NCBI GenBank assembly: GCA_003550325.1 | Contig: QKWP01000053.1 | Location: 357,959-421,958 of the forward strand | Length of the DNA stretch: 64,000 bases | Reading direction: 5' to 3' | DNA from: Gigaspora rosea | Lineage: Eukaryota; Glomeromycota; Glomeromycetes; Diversisporales; Gigasporaceae | Shown: positions 20,130-31,001 of the stretch, in pieces | Position numbering within the stretch: the stretch's first letter is position 1 | Layout of the letters: each line of letters begins with the position of its first letter | The notes under the pieces: generated by a model | Databases searched by the model: none | Told to the model about the DNA's origin: nothing | Seen by the model: the letters and a program-made list of their open reading frames with translations, nothing else | Made by a program: the position numbers and the translations under genes

Positions 20130-20475
20130 TGTGGAAACTGCTGGTCATTTCCGCTTGCCAAAGCGAGCCAGCTGTGAGTAAAGAAATAATAGAATCACGT
20201 GCTCATAGTTTTGGAAGCGGATTAGGTCGTGAAAAATTTTGGTCCAGGAATTTGTTCCACTGTTCTAGGTTCTTCTGTTCCTTCAATTGTCGCTCCTGTT
20301 CTTATTAATGCTTGTTACTTGTGCACCAACTCTTATGCCTCTGCATCTGTTCTAATTATTGCATATGAACTTCCCATGATGTAGACATCTTCACATGCAC
20401 GTGCATTACATAATGCAAAGAGCCGTGATGCCATGTGGCTGTTTCTTTTTTCGATTATGTGACCTTTCATCACTT
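20130..20475 (+). repeat. block shared with 30090-30415 (upstream of the F-box gene)
   Basis: Two anchor segments, agccagctgtgagtaaagaa (20167) and catgtggctgtttcttt (20432), recur at 30117 and 30376 in the same order and at nearly the same spacing (about 270 versus 265 bases), with diverged sequence between. The block lies upstream of the BTB gene remnant, and its partner lies upstream of the F-box gene. It may be a mobile element, a promoter segment or an RNA gene; the sequence does not decide. Confidence 0.6.
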
Positions 20476-20534
20476 TGCATAACGATAAAATTATTAGTTA
20501 TACTATAGTCATGCATCAGGTTAGATATGTACAC

Positions 20535-20560
20535 CACATCTATAAATGCACCTTAAAAGT
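20535..20560 (+). promoter_or_regulatory. TATA-like element upstream of BTB-TLDc pseudogene
   Basis: The motif tctataaatgc lies about 70 bases before the ATG at 20611. Position is suitable for a TATA box; function is inferred. Confidence 0.35.
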
Positions 20561-20610
20561 TTAAATATGAAAGTTTTTTGCGTTTTTATCGTTTATTTTA
20601 ATTTACAAAT

Positions 20611-22305
20611 ATGAATAGTGAACTTATTCAAAATTTATTAAAAGATTTTTCAAATTTGCTTGAAAGCTCTGAAGATTTCGATGTAAAAATTAAAATCGGT
20701 GAAGACCCAAATATTAAAGAATTTAAAGCAATTCTATTATCCTATCGCAAGATCAAATTACTTTAAAGCTGCATTGTCATCACAATAGGCAAGAAGAGAA
20801 AACGGAATTATTGTATTCGAGAAGCCTAATATTTCACCATTAGTGTTTGAAATTCTTTTAAAGTAAGCTTAAATTTTCAAAATACTTATTCAATTGTTTA
20901 TAAATTAAAAAGTGATATCTAGAATTGCACCTCACGTGAGATGATAAAACTTTGCACTCATGATTTTGCGCAACTTGTGTGATTTCATGCGAGATAAATT
21001 ATTTGATTAAGAAACTTTCAAGAAATTTTTATCAAGAATTCTTAAAAGTGAATTATTGTCGCATAATGTGTGCAAATTCGCGTGATATAGGATTATCTGA
21101 CGAACTGTACATTACTAATGATCCACATATAAATAAAAACATTTATATTAATTTTTTATGTTATTAAAATTGCAATGTTTATTTTTCTGTAAAATGAATA
21201 GTTATATTTATACAGAAAAGTTCTCTGATGAGAAAGAAGTAAGCTTTCTCGATATTTTTATTGCAGCTGATGAATTCAATCATCTAAACTTAACCAAAAA
21301 GTTAAAAAATGTTTACTTGAAACTGAATTAGCATGGAAGATTCCTAAAGACTTTATTACAATATGTAAACATAATACTTTTACTGATTTATATCAAATTG
21401 CATTTGAACTTGTATGTAAAAGACCCAAATTATTTTTGAATCTAAAGATTTCTTAAAAATTGAAGAAAATGATTTAATAAATCTTTTAAAATGTAATAGA
21501 CTTAGATTAGAAGAGATTGAAATTTGGGAATATTTAATTAAATGGGAAATTGAAAATACAGAATCTATTTTAGATGATGATTTAACTAAATGGACACAAC
21601 TAGATTTCATAGAACTTGAGAAAGTTTTACATAATTGTATTCCTTATATTAGATTTTTGCAATTATCATTTGATGAACTCCGTTTAATTATAATTAAATA
21701 TAAAAATATTCTGCCAGATAATATTTTTGAAGAAATTTTTCAACATTTTTTAGATTCTAAATATAAGTATAATTTACCAAAAAGAGAACGTAATTTACCA
21801 AAAAGAGAACCAGCATATTTTATTAATTCGAAATTATCGATGCCAAAGATGCAGCGTTAATAGCAAGTTGGATTGATAAGAAAAAGAAATAACCTATCAT
21901 ATTAAGGATATGCCTTTCGAATTTGAATTTATTTATCATGCAAGCCGTGAAAATTTTAGTATTGATAAGTTTCATAAAAGTTGTGATAATAAGGGACCAA
22001 CCATTGTTATAATTAAAGTCAAAAATTCAAATGAAATAATTGGTGGATATAATCCATTATATTGGCATAGTGTTGATTATAATTTCAAAACAACATCAAA
22101 AAGCTTTATATTTTCATTATTTTCATTATCTAATGGTGCAATTCTCATATTAAGCTATGTCTCTTCTAAAAAAGAAGCAATTGCTCAGTGTAAGACAAAA
22201 GGGTCATGTTTTGGTTTCCAAGATTTATGGATAGAATATAAAAGCTGTATAGTAAACAAAATTATTATAAAAAAGGGATTATTGATAAAGACATTTTTGA
22301 GATAA
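20611..22305 (+). pseudogene. BTB-BACK-TLDc domain protein, decayed
   Basis: From ATG 20611 the frame reads as the N-terminus of a BTB protein (LLKDFSNLLESSEDFDVKI). The BTB fold continues over frameshifts with FEKPNISPLVFEILLK, is interrupted by a probable 339-base intron (GTAAG at 20863, AG at 21200-21201), and resumes with YIYTEKFSDEKEV. A BACK-like region follows (21320-21780: LAWKIPKDFITICKHN, FELVCKDPKLFF). The TLDc domain is the open part 21910-22305, with FEFIYHASRENFSIDKFHK, GPTIVIIKVKNSNEIIGGYN and ESK-to-SFIFSLFS blocks. BTB-TLDc proteins are often adaptors for cullin-3 ubiquitin ligases and are strongly expanded in arbuscular mycorrhizal fungi. At least four frameshifts or stops break this copy. 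A 24-base direct duplication (cgtaatttaccaaaaagaga) lies near 21788. Confidence 0.82.
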
Positions 22306-22364
22306 AAGAATATGAAGTATTTCAAATTATTTATAAGAAATTTTCATTTAAAATATTTAAAATA

Positions 22365-23010
22365 ATGTTTAATAGAATGCTTAAATTTATTTTATTAATA
22401 TTTATTTTATTTGTATTTAAGCAATTATATAAGGAATTATCTAATGAAAAGCCCATAGTATTTGTATTTTTAAATGTGATTACGGCGTTTGTAATGGCTT
22501 TAGTGGCAAATTCAGTATTTATGACTATTAGAGTTAATGAAATAGTAAAACTTTATGTTCCTCTATTGTTTATTCTATATCTCCTGTTTTAATTAATATT
22601 ATAAAGGTGGATATTAAGGGATTATTATTTTTTTTTACATATTTTTTACACTATTTTTCAATTCATTTGCAATATTTGATTTGTTTAGTAGTAGTATTTT
22701 AGCAAATCTTAAAGCATTATCTTTTGCTGCTGCTATAGTTTTTATATTATTATTATATATGTTTAAGATGAAAGGTACAGATCAGTTTTTTTTTTGGAAT
22801 ATGATAATGTCTCTGTGGCAATATACATATTTATATTTATTATAGTGATATGATAAAATTTTTTACGGTTTCATATTCTGCTACCACTTTTATGTGCTTA
22901 ATTCTCAGTTTAATTATTGCACTGAAGGAGGAAGGTGAAGATATAATTTTTAGAATTTATATTATTTTCATGTTTTTATATTATCCTTTCATTTATTTAT
23001 GATATTTGGG
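22365..23010 (+). pseudogene. membrane-protein remnant downstream of BTB-TLDc
   Basis: The open part 22365-22592 encodes 75 residues with three hydrophobic spans: LLIFILFVF, VFVFLNVITAFVMALV and YVPLLFILYLLF. After a stop at 22590 further hydrophobic sequence continues in other frames to about 23000 (for example LKALSFAAAIVFILLLYMFK). This suggests a larger multi-span protein that has decayed, perhaps once the C-terminal part of the preceding gene or a separate gene. I do not recognise the family. Confidence 0.4.
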
Positions 23011-23088
23011 GTTATTAGGAGTAAGATTTTAACACAAATCCTTGCAGCAACATCTTTTTTGGTGCTATAGCATACACTGTATAGCTAA

Positions 23089-23136
23089 ACTCGTCCCTTG
23101 AATTATCTTAGAGGAGGAATTTCAAGTGTGACAATG
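23089..23136 (+). repeat. dispersed repeat, copy 2 (pairs with 4069-4113)
   Basis: Same order of motifs as copy 1: atagctaaactc, cttgaattat, cttagagg, agtgtgacaat. It directly follows the membrane-protein remnant. Confidence 0.7.
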
Positions 23137-24920
23137 TAAGAGTAGATTATAACTTATTTTAAATAAAGGCCATTCTGGCCCTTCGGGGAAAACAATCCCA
23201 ATTTGCACTATAATAAATTCATTCATTTAATCAATCATAACAAATATTACATGCCTTTTTTTGACCCCAAATGAACCTAATCGCTATTTTATTTGGATCT
23301 ACGTTTTGGTGGTGAATTGTGAGATTTAAAAAAAAATGAAAATTTTTTCAATGTTTATATAATCACTAAAAGAATAATAATAACTAGGCTAATGCGTAGC
23401 ATTATATGTCCGGAGCTCATCATATGATTTTCATCATATTACACAAACGCGTTAATATGCATATGTTGGTAACATTAAAGCACAAATATAGACACGCGTG
23501 CGGACAGACAAAAAATTTCCAAATTCCATTTCTGATAAGATTTACATCATATATATGCAAGTATATCAAAAAAGTAAAAATTGTCAAGATTTTTACAATT
23601 GAAGCACATCAGGAAGGTAATTTTTGTATCACTTCGCATAGAAATTAAGGGTCCGTCGCTACGCTCCGGCCAATAATAAATGAGAGGAATACTTATTGTA
23701 ATAATGAAGCCCACTACCAAACCAAAAATTCGGGAAGCTGTGCACTAGTCATAAAAAAACAAATCTGACCACTAACCCTCTAGGAAATTTCGAGCCAAGA
23801 AATAAACCAAAGAAATATTCAAAAGGAGGTCCCATTTTCTTATTATGAATAAAAATTCTTTAATTTCATTCGCAATAAATATTTTATTCATAATGATGCT
23901 AGTGTCTTATGTATTACATATCCGAACCATATTGTGATTACTTCCTAACAATGATAATTACTTATAATTAACTAGACAAGTTTTATTTTATATACGTATT
24001 GTTTTTATTTGGTTTTTTTTTTTTTATATAAATTAATTTATTTTCATCTTTATAAAAACAACACTTTATATAATTACTTTTTATTTTTATTTTTTTTTTG
24101 ATGCTAACAAAATACTGGCAATTTATTAATTAAATAATTTTTTAAAAAAGTCGACCAGTCTATAAAAAAATAGTTCTTATAAAAAATTCAACTTTATGTA
24201 AATTTACAAATTCAAGTATAACTATTTTGAATAAAATAAAAAAAATTGGTTTATTGAAAAACTTATTAATTTCAAATTCGAAAAAAAAACAATATACAAT
24301 TTACTAAAAATTTTAATGCTCTGTTAAAGAATATTATGGAGTGCAAAAAGAAACTAAACATTCATGCAAGTTAGAGTACATCGGATCAAAAGGCGAAAAT
24401 TCACCTCTTAGTTGCAATAACTATAATACCGTTGGGTTGAGAATACAGTATTAAGTAAATTAAAAAATAAAAGTTTATATTTGTAAGCCCTTGAAAACCA
24501 GAATTTCTAAATTTAAGATTTTTAAATGATACAATATCTATGCTACTTTTGAATTGAATGAATATAAGTCTGCCAACAAAACATAACGTGACTATCATTT
24601 TTGCAATGGTTAGGGTTTAAGTCACTCTGGTTATCGACATTCGATATATCCAGATAGCAGTTTAACTAAGAGGAATTTTAATCCAATTATATCTCTATAG
24701 TAAAAGCAAGAAAAATTTACAATCTTATTAAAATTTAAAAACATTTCAAAACTTAACGGCTAATAATTAAAACATCAAGCTAAATCGCCACCATCTTATT
24801 TGTATTATAATCAATAAGGATCAAAATTTTCAGAATATTGTACACCATAATGTACTTGCTAATACATTTGCTTGTTCTAATCTAATCAGAAAGTATAATT
24901 CAATATAATGTTATTATAAA
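23137..24920. other. AT-rich intergenic stretch with a possible Helitron end
   Basis: No gene is supported. Reading the minus strand, a perfect 6-bp-stem hairpin TAATGC-tac-GCATTA (23390-23404) is followed by CCTAGT (23383-23388), the layout of a Helitron 3' end (hairpin then CTRR before T). A 5' end starting TC was not found. The stretch 23640-23680 contains a GC-rich ggtccgtcgctacgctccgg motif. Several poly-A/T runs lie in 23990-24300. Confidence 0.35.
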
Positions 24921-24929
24921 ATGCACCTT

Positions 24930-25945
24930 CCAACGCTTTATCTCCTTCTGATCCAAAATTATTATTCAAAAAAAATCAAAGAAGTTAGCGTAATGCTATT
25001 ACAAAGTGCATTCGCCAATGCTTTTCCTCCTCCTGATTCAAGATTATTATAATTAGTAGCAGCGTAGTGTTCTTGTGAATGCATTTGCCAATGCTTTTCC
25101 TTCTTTTAATCCAATTCATTTCCACTAAGATTCAAAAAAGTTAATGTGGTATTCTCACGCAGTACATTTTCTAATCTATTACTCCTTCCGATTTTCACAA
25201 AGAGCCAGAGAAGTCAATGTGACATTATTGTAAAGTGTATTTGCAAATGCTTTTCCTTCTTATGATCCAAGACTGTTATAATAAGATATAAAAAGGTCAG
25301 AGCGGTGTTTTTACAAAGTGCATTTGCAAATACTATTCCACCTTCTCGTTCAAGATTATTATCCCAAAGAGTCAAAGAAGTTAGCGTAACGCTCTTGCAA
25401 AATGGCATTTGCCAATGATTTTCCTACTTTCGGTCCGAGATTATTATGTCAAAGATCCAAGGAAGTTAACGTGATGTTCATACAAAGCGCATTAGCTAAT
25501 GCTTTTCTCAACTCTTGATACAAGATTATTAAAACTAAGTTCCAAAGAAGTTAGCGTGGTGCACTTACAAAGTGCATTTGCAAATGCTTTTCCACCTTCT
25601 GCTTCAAGACCACATTCTCTAAGTCTTAAAGAGGTTAACGTGGTGTTCACACAAAGTGAATTCGCTAATGCTTTTCACCTTCTGATCCAAGATTATTAAG
25701 ACTAAGGTTCAAAGAAGTAAGCGTGGAGTTCTTGCGAATTGCCTTTATTAATTTGCTTAAATTTTCCATTCAAATTTACTAGAAAGATTCCATGTCGAAG
25801 CAAGTTTTAAATCTTCAGCATTATACAGATGCTTTTCAAAATTTTCTTCATAAAGTTCTAATGCTTCGAAAAATTTGCCTTGTCTAAAAAATCAACGTGC
25901 TTCCTTCTCATATTCATATTTTTAGGAGTATTGTCTTATATCAGA
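24930..25945 (-). pseudogene. leucine-rich-repeat protein (ribonuclease-inhibitor type), decayed
   Basis: The minus strand encodes about ten repeats of roughly 28 residues of the form LTSLxLxxNNLGxEGxKALANALCxNTTLTSL, the ribonuclease-inhibitor LRR pattern. The best open piece is 25214-25408 (TLTSLTLWDNNLEREGGIVFANALCKNTALTFL is split here into consecutive blocks). Before the repeats the start region reads EYEKEAR then FFRQGKFFEALELYEENFEK and LASTWNLSS, a short helical N-terminal domain. Stops (TGA after EKEAR) and several frame changes break the gene. LRR proteins of this type bind other proteins; the specific role is unknown. The 84-base period is visible at DNA level. Confidence 0.8.
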
Positions 25946-27470
25946 TAAATTTAGTGGAGTTCATTTCAATTTATTTAAATCTGATAAATAATGCGTGATT
26001 GTATTCGAGGTAATCTGTTAACTGTAAGTAATTTTATGACTTTCGTCTGATTGGCTGATGTAAATCAATTGCCCGGTAACTTATTTATACACTTTAAAGT
26101 ATTTTTCGAGAACGTAACGTTTCACTAAATACAAAATCACCGCAAAAACCATTTTTGCTTCGTTAGAACGTCTATATTCGCTTTGTAAAAATAATTCACT
26201 TAGAAGCGAATATTTTACTATACTGTACCAGTCACATTAGCTATATGTATGCAAGCTCTAAATACTGGAAATTGTCAACAAAAAAAAATGAAGATCGAGA
26301 CATTACACGTAAGATTTAACCTAAAGAACTTTGTGTATTCCATTTGACGTGCTACAATAAGCTTGTACTAACGCTCAGATTTACGTATTATGAATATCAT
26401 AGTTAAAACATTAGTAACTTTAGGTTAAGTAGTAGGTTGATAATATGTATGAGTATAGAAGTATTATTGTTTCATTAATTATACAAGTTAAACGTCGTGT
26501 CACTTCTTTAATAAGGTCATGATAATTAAAAAATAAGATTGAATTCCTTTACTTTTTAAAATATAACGATAATAAATAGTTTCGTTAATAATTTATTCGC
26601 ACATTGAAGTTTTTGGATTGATTAGTAATAAATATCAATAAACTACATTTTACGCGTATTTATCTATTTCTAAATTTGATAAATTTTTGTTTGCCGGTAC
26701 GTGCATTTATCTGCTTGTAAGCTTCTTTACGTGAAGTGCTTTTCGTTTTCTTGTAGTATTTAAACGATAAATTCTTTTAAAAATAATGCATTTTGGTTGG
26801 TTAATTATTACAGGAAATCACGGGGTAGATCTACAAAAATCAACCAATCATATGAATGTCTTCCTATGAAGGGGAAGACCAAAATTAGTATTGTAAGCCG
26901 AGAAGAAGATTTTATTTGTATTTTGAAATTTCGAACAGAAAATGAAATAGGAGTTATCCGGAGATAAAATAAACTGCCATTTTTTTTGATATAATTCCTT
27001 AATTTCGTAAAGGATTCATTATTATATTTCATTATTATATAAATAAAGCTTACAAATGAAAATAAATAGGATTTATAGATCATTGATTTTAGAATAAATA
27101 TGCCACTGATTTAATTTGAAATCAGAAACCCGAACTTTAGGCTGAAACCCCCTAATATCTAAAATTTAAAATTAAAATAATTTGCGTGATAAATCGAAAT
27201 GAAATTATGTACTTTCCACCAGTATATAAGGCCACGCAAACATTTATTTTTTTTTCGTCTTTTTTATCCGTTTCATCACATTTCCTGATATCATCCGATA
27301 AGATCACGTAAAAAGACCCCAAAAAAATGCCGATCGATCGATTCAAGTTTCAGATTTCTAATGTAATACAAAACAAATAAATAATTTTGCAGTTGTCTTA
27401 ACTGTTAACGTTATATTTAATTAAATTAATAAAAAAAAAATGTCCGTCCGTCCGGAATTTTGAAATCTAT
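25946..27470. other. intergenic stretch
   Basis: No coding sequence supported. The segment 26937-26995 (gaaaatgaaataggagttat) is repeated at 33099-33156, in both cases followed by an A-rich then a T-rich run. Confidence 0.5.
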
Positions 27471-27473
27471 TAA

Positions 27474-27665
27474 AGCCAGAACAATTTAATTCGGTGGTTC
27501 CGTCACTCCTCGTAAAAAGGGGGTGAGGGGAGGATTGGAGGGGATTTTATTATAAAAATTTCCAGAAATAATAAGTAATATCAAAATTTTTCTGAAATTC
27601 CGCATCAATAGTGAAGAGGGAAAGATGGGTGGTAACGTAAACCACCGAATTAAGTTGGTCTGGCC
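27474..27665. mobile_element. PIF/Harbinger-type MITE, 192 bp, TAA target duplication (copy 1)
   Basis: Inverted ends agccagaacaatttaattcg and cgaattaagttggtctggcc. TAA lies on both sides (27471-27473, 27666-27668). Subterminal sequence cgtaaaccaccg and ggtggttccgtc is complementary. A second copy is at 60539-60722. Confidence 0.85.
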
Positions 27666-27668
27666 TAA

Positions 27669-28279
27669 TGCATAAAAAAAATCAACCTTACGTGGCCTAA
27701 TATAAGATGTACAGCACTAACTCTGCATTTCAATAAGGTGGAAGTTCATATTATTTTAGCTTGCAATTTCTCTGTAATGCATATAGCTTCTTAAAACAAC
27801 GTATTAATGTTTTCAGCATGGTTTACTATTGTGTTGAAATATCCAATACAGTGCAATCACCATCAAGGTAATATAATTTTTACTGTAATTCATTTCATCG
27901 TAAAAGCCTGTTTTGTTTAATATTTTAAAATTCGATTAAGATTAACGCAGAGCATTGATACTGTATCGCTTGTTACCAATAATATTGAAACATTGAAGTA
28001 AAAAAATAAAATTCAGCATCATGAATTTTGTAATTACCTTCTCAAAAATATAAATCTTAATATTATAAGAACAACAAATTTGTTATAATTTTAGTGGAGG
28101 AATAAACATATTTGTATAATTAATAATAAAATATAACGACAACTAATAATTATTATATGTGACTTATTTAATAACCTGAAAGCATATTAAAATAGACATA
28201 TAGGAAACGAATTATTTTCATATATACACTCACGAATAAGTTATTTTTATAAAAGCAAAAGCTAATAAAGTCGACTTTG
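27669..28279. other. AT-rich intergenic stretch
   Basis: Nothing recognised. Confidence 0.5.
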
Positions 28280-28287
28280 CTGAAAAC

Positions 28288-29025
28288 TAGGGATGTTAAG
28301 TCGTTCAAATGAACCGGGCCCGAACCTGGTTCAAACTATTCTTTTTAGCCGTTCATTCAAAGAAAAATTAACGACAAGTTCTTGAACCAGTTTTATAATC
28401 TAGTTTATAAACCTGATTTATAAACCCAGTTTATAAACTTAGCTTATAAAACTGGTTTGAAAACTCAGTTTATATGAACCCGGTTATAACAATCGTAATA
28501 CGTACGATAAAGAAATTATCAGTAAATTAAATATAATTTGTAATACGGCATGTAGAATCTTTGTAAGAACGTACGTACATACATATTATGCATGCTTAGA
28601 AAGACATTTTGTCAACCAAAGTTACAGCAAAGTCATATGATTCTATTGTAAAGCAAGTTATAATGCAATCTTAATTTGTTAGTACGTACGTAGTTTTGTT
28701 AGCGTGAAACTTCGAGGTTCAACTAACAAATATAAATCTAACATTTATCGTGACTAAGTAAGAAAATAATTATCCAGGCAGGTCAGACAAAATCTGACCT
28801 GCCTGTATAATTATTTTCTTACCGGATAATAGCTCTAGTGAACTTAGGTTCATGAACTAAAGTTTGAATTCAAAGTTAACCTCAAGTTCATACTTTAAGA
28901 TTATGAACTCAAGTTTAAACTTTAAAATTGAACTGAAGTTTATAAACTTCAGTTCAGTTCATTTTTTCTTTGAACGTTATGGGACTGGACCGAAACTGAA
29001 CTGAACGAACCACTTAACATCCCTA
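28288..29025. mobile_element. non-autonomous hAT-like element, 738 bp, 8-bp target duplication
   Basis: Ends tagggatgttaagtcgttc and gaaccacttaacatcccta are inverted. Perfect CTGAAAAC flanks the element at 28280-28287 and 29026-29033. Subterminal regions are packed with gtttataaac- and gaac-type motifs, as in hAT transposase binding regions. No transposase frame. Confidence 0.9.
28760..28822. repeat. 63-base near-perfect hairpin
   Basis: The stretch taagaaaataattatcc, then aggcaggtcaga, loop caaaa, then tctgacctgcct and the complement of the outer part forms a stem of about 28 bp. It sits inside the hAT-like element and may be a tiny separate insertion. Confidence 0.85.
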
Positions 29026-29033
29026 CTGAAAAC

Positions 29034-29980
29034 TATTAGTTGGATGAAGAATTAGTTTAGGTTGATTAATTCTTAAAACCCTAGCTGCTGAAAAATTTAC
29101 GTTAGATTGTAAAATTTTAAACTTTACTTGATCAAAAAAATACTTAAAAATTTAATGGCTGGAAGAATAAATTAATATTTGGTCAGAGCAATAGGTGGAA
29201 ATTGGTACTGTATTAGACCAGGTGATTTGTAAATTTAATTACTTGGAGAAGGTTCATATAGGATCACAATGATTGAACAATTCTATACAAATTAAACGGC
29301 CTTCAATTTAATTCGAGCGCTCTCAACAGCAAACATTTTTATTTATAAACAGGTTATTAGATTTATTTTAATTAATAAGAAAAAAAAAAGGAAAAAAGGT
29401 TTAAAATTAAGAAATTTGCAATAAAATTTTAATTTCATGACAATTAATCAATATCTCTAATAAATGATATTACTTAAAATGTTACGTGGTAAAAAATTTT
29501 TTCCTATCGAAATTAGGAAATTATTATTATAAACTATAATTTATCGACTAATTTTATATTTGCTGTAATATTAATTGAGGTTATTTGACTTTATTTGATT
29601 ATATAGTTATACGTATAAATATTGCTAAATTTACATACTAAAAAAAAATGTAAAAAAAAAGAATTCTGAAAAGGATAAAATTATATAATACTAATCTCCA
29701 ACGTTTAAGGTTAGATTTGAATATGGTGTTTTTCAGCAAACAACATCCTAAAATTATTTTAGCTGTCTAAAAGATTTTCGACATTCTGAAATATTTTAAT
29801 TTCTGATAAATAATATATTATGATTTAGGCTATACATGAATGCACATGAATTCGCATGGATGCGCAGAACTGCGAGTAAGAAAGCCGGGAATGAAGCTGA
29901 AAGTATTCGCATTACGCGATATATTGCATTTTTTTGACTATGTCAGAAAATAATTTAGACCGGAGGTGATGAGAATGAGC
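29034..29980. other. AT-rich intergenic stretch
   Basis: Nothing recognised up to the GC-richer block near 29990. Confidence 0.5.
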
Positions 29981-30008
29981 AATGGCATCCCAAAAAAAGA
30001 AATCGTAG

Positions 30009-30420
30009 CCGGAGGGGTAATCCCACCTGCCGAAGCAAGCCGGCTGTAATTAATTGCGCTGGGAGTTGACGTAGTGTTATTATGGCCGGTGGTGTTATAC
30101 CCCGCGTGCCGAAACAAGCCGGCTGTAAGTAAAGAAATGAAATTCTAGTGGGGGGAAATGATAGAATCTTCCATTTCAGGGTGTCGCATTTGTGTACTTA
30201 TCTGATTTTTTTATACAGACTTGCTATTTTTATTGGTTCTATATTCTATGTATATATCCCATTGTCGTTAACCAAATTAGTCTTTGATCTTCGTACGCCG
30301 TACCCCTTCTTTTAGCGCCATCTTCTGATTCTCACATGCTTTGGTCTTACCAATGATGCCATTATGGGGCGAAGTCGTGTGGCTGCTCTCCTTTTCGATC
30401 ATATAACTTCGCAAGAATCA
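30009..30420 (+). repeat. GC-richer block upstream of F-box gene, shared with 20130-20475
   Basis: Contains an imperfect direct duplication: ccggaggggtaatccc with gccgaagcaagccggctgta (30009-30048), and a second version at 30086-30126. Downstream ggctgctctccttttcgatc (30382) matches sequence at 20437. The block ends about 580 bases before the F-box start codon. Confidence 0.6.
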
Positions 30421-30907
30421 TGTTTATGAATATGCGCTAATGCACATTAATGTGCACACATGAAGCCGCATTGACTAACCTTTAGCATCTAGAGTTAACA
30501 AAATTTCTATATATGTAAATCTTTATGGGCGAAATACACACTGGTTCATCTCTAGTCAGGAGTAAAATATGTTGACATCAATATTAAAGCGTTTACTTAA
30601 GAGTAAAGATTTCTTATTTTGATTTATTAACTATTTAAACCCTCGCCAATTTTAACAACTTCAATAAACTCATTATAATCTATTGTTTAAAAATAACATA
30701 TTCAATTTTTTTTTTTTTTTAAATTCTTATTTGAATAAAGTCAATAAAGGAAACAGCTAATCAGAGAATGCAATATTATGACATCACCAAAGTGCAACGA
30801 AACTCTGGAGCACAGTCAGTAAACTCTATTATCACGTGTCTATTTTTTATTTAATTTCTTTTTTTGGGATTAATAAATTGCATTGCGTAACGTATTACAA
30901 CGCAAAA

Positions 30908-30925
30908 TTGCTATATATGATATCA
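30908..30925 (+). promoter_or_regulatory. TATA-like element of the F-box gene
   Basis: The motif gctatatatgatatc lies about 85 bases before the ATG at 31002. This is a suitable place for a core promoter. Inferred from position and composition only. Confidence 0.4.
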
Positions 30926-31001
30926 CACGACCAAAAGCCACCTCTTCAAATTCTCACAAACGCTAAACATTATTACAAAAAAAAAATTATTATTCATCTC
31001 A

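Noticed and set aside
19970..20161. 63-residue minus-strand frame with a hydrophobic stretch
   Set aside because: Its counterpart block near 30090 does not preserve the frame, so coding is not supported.
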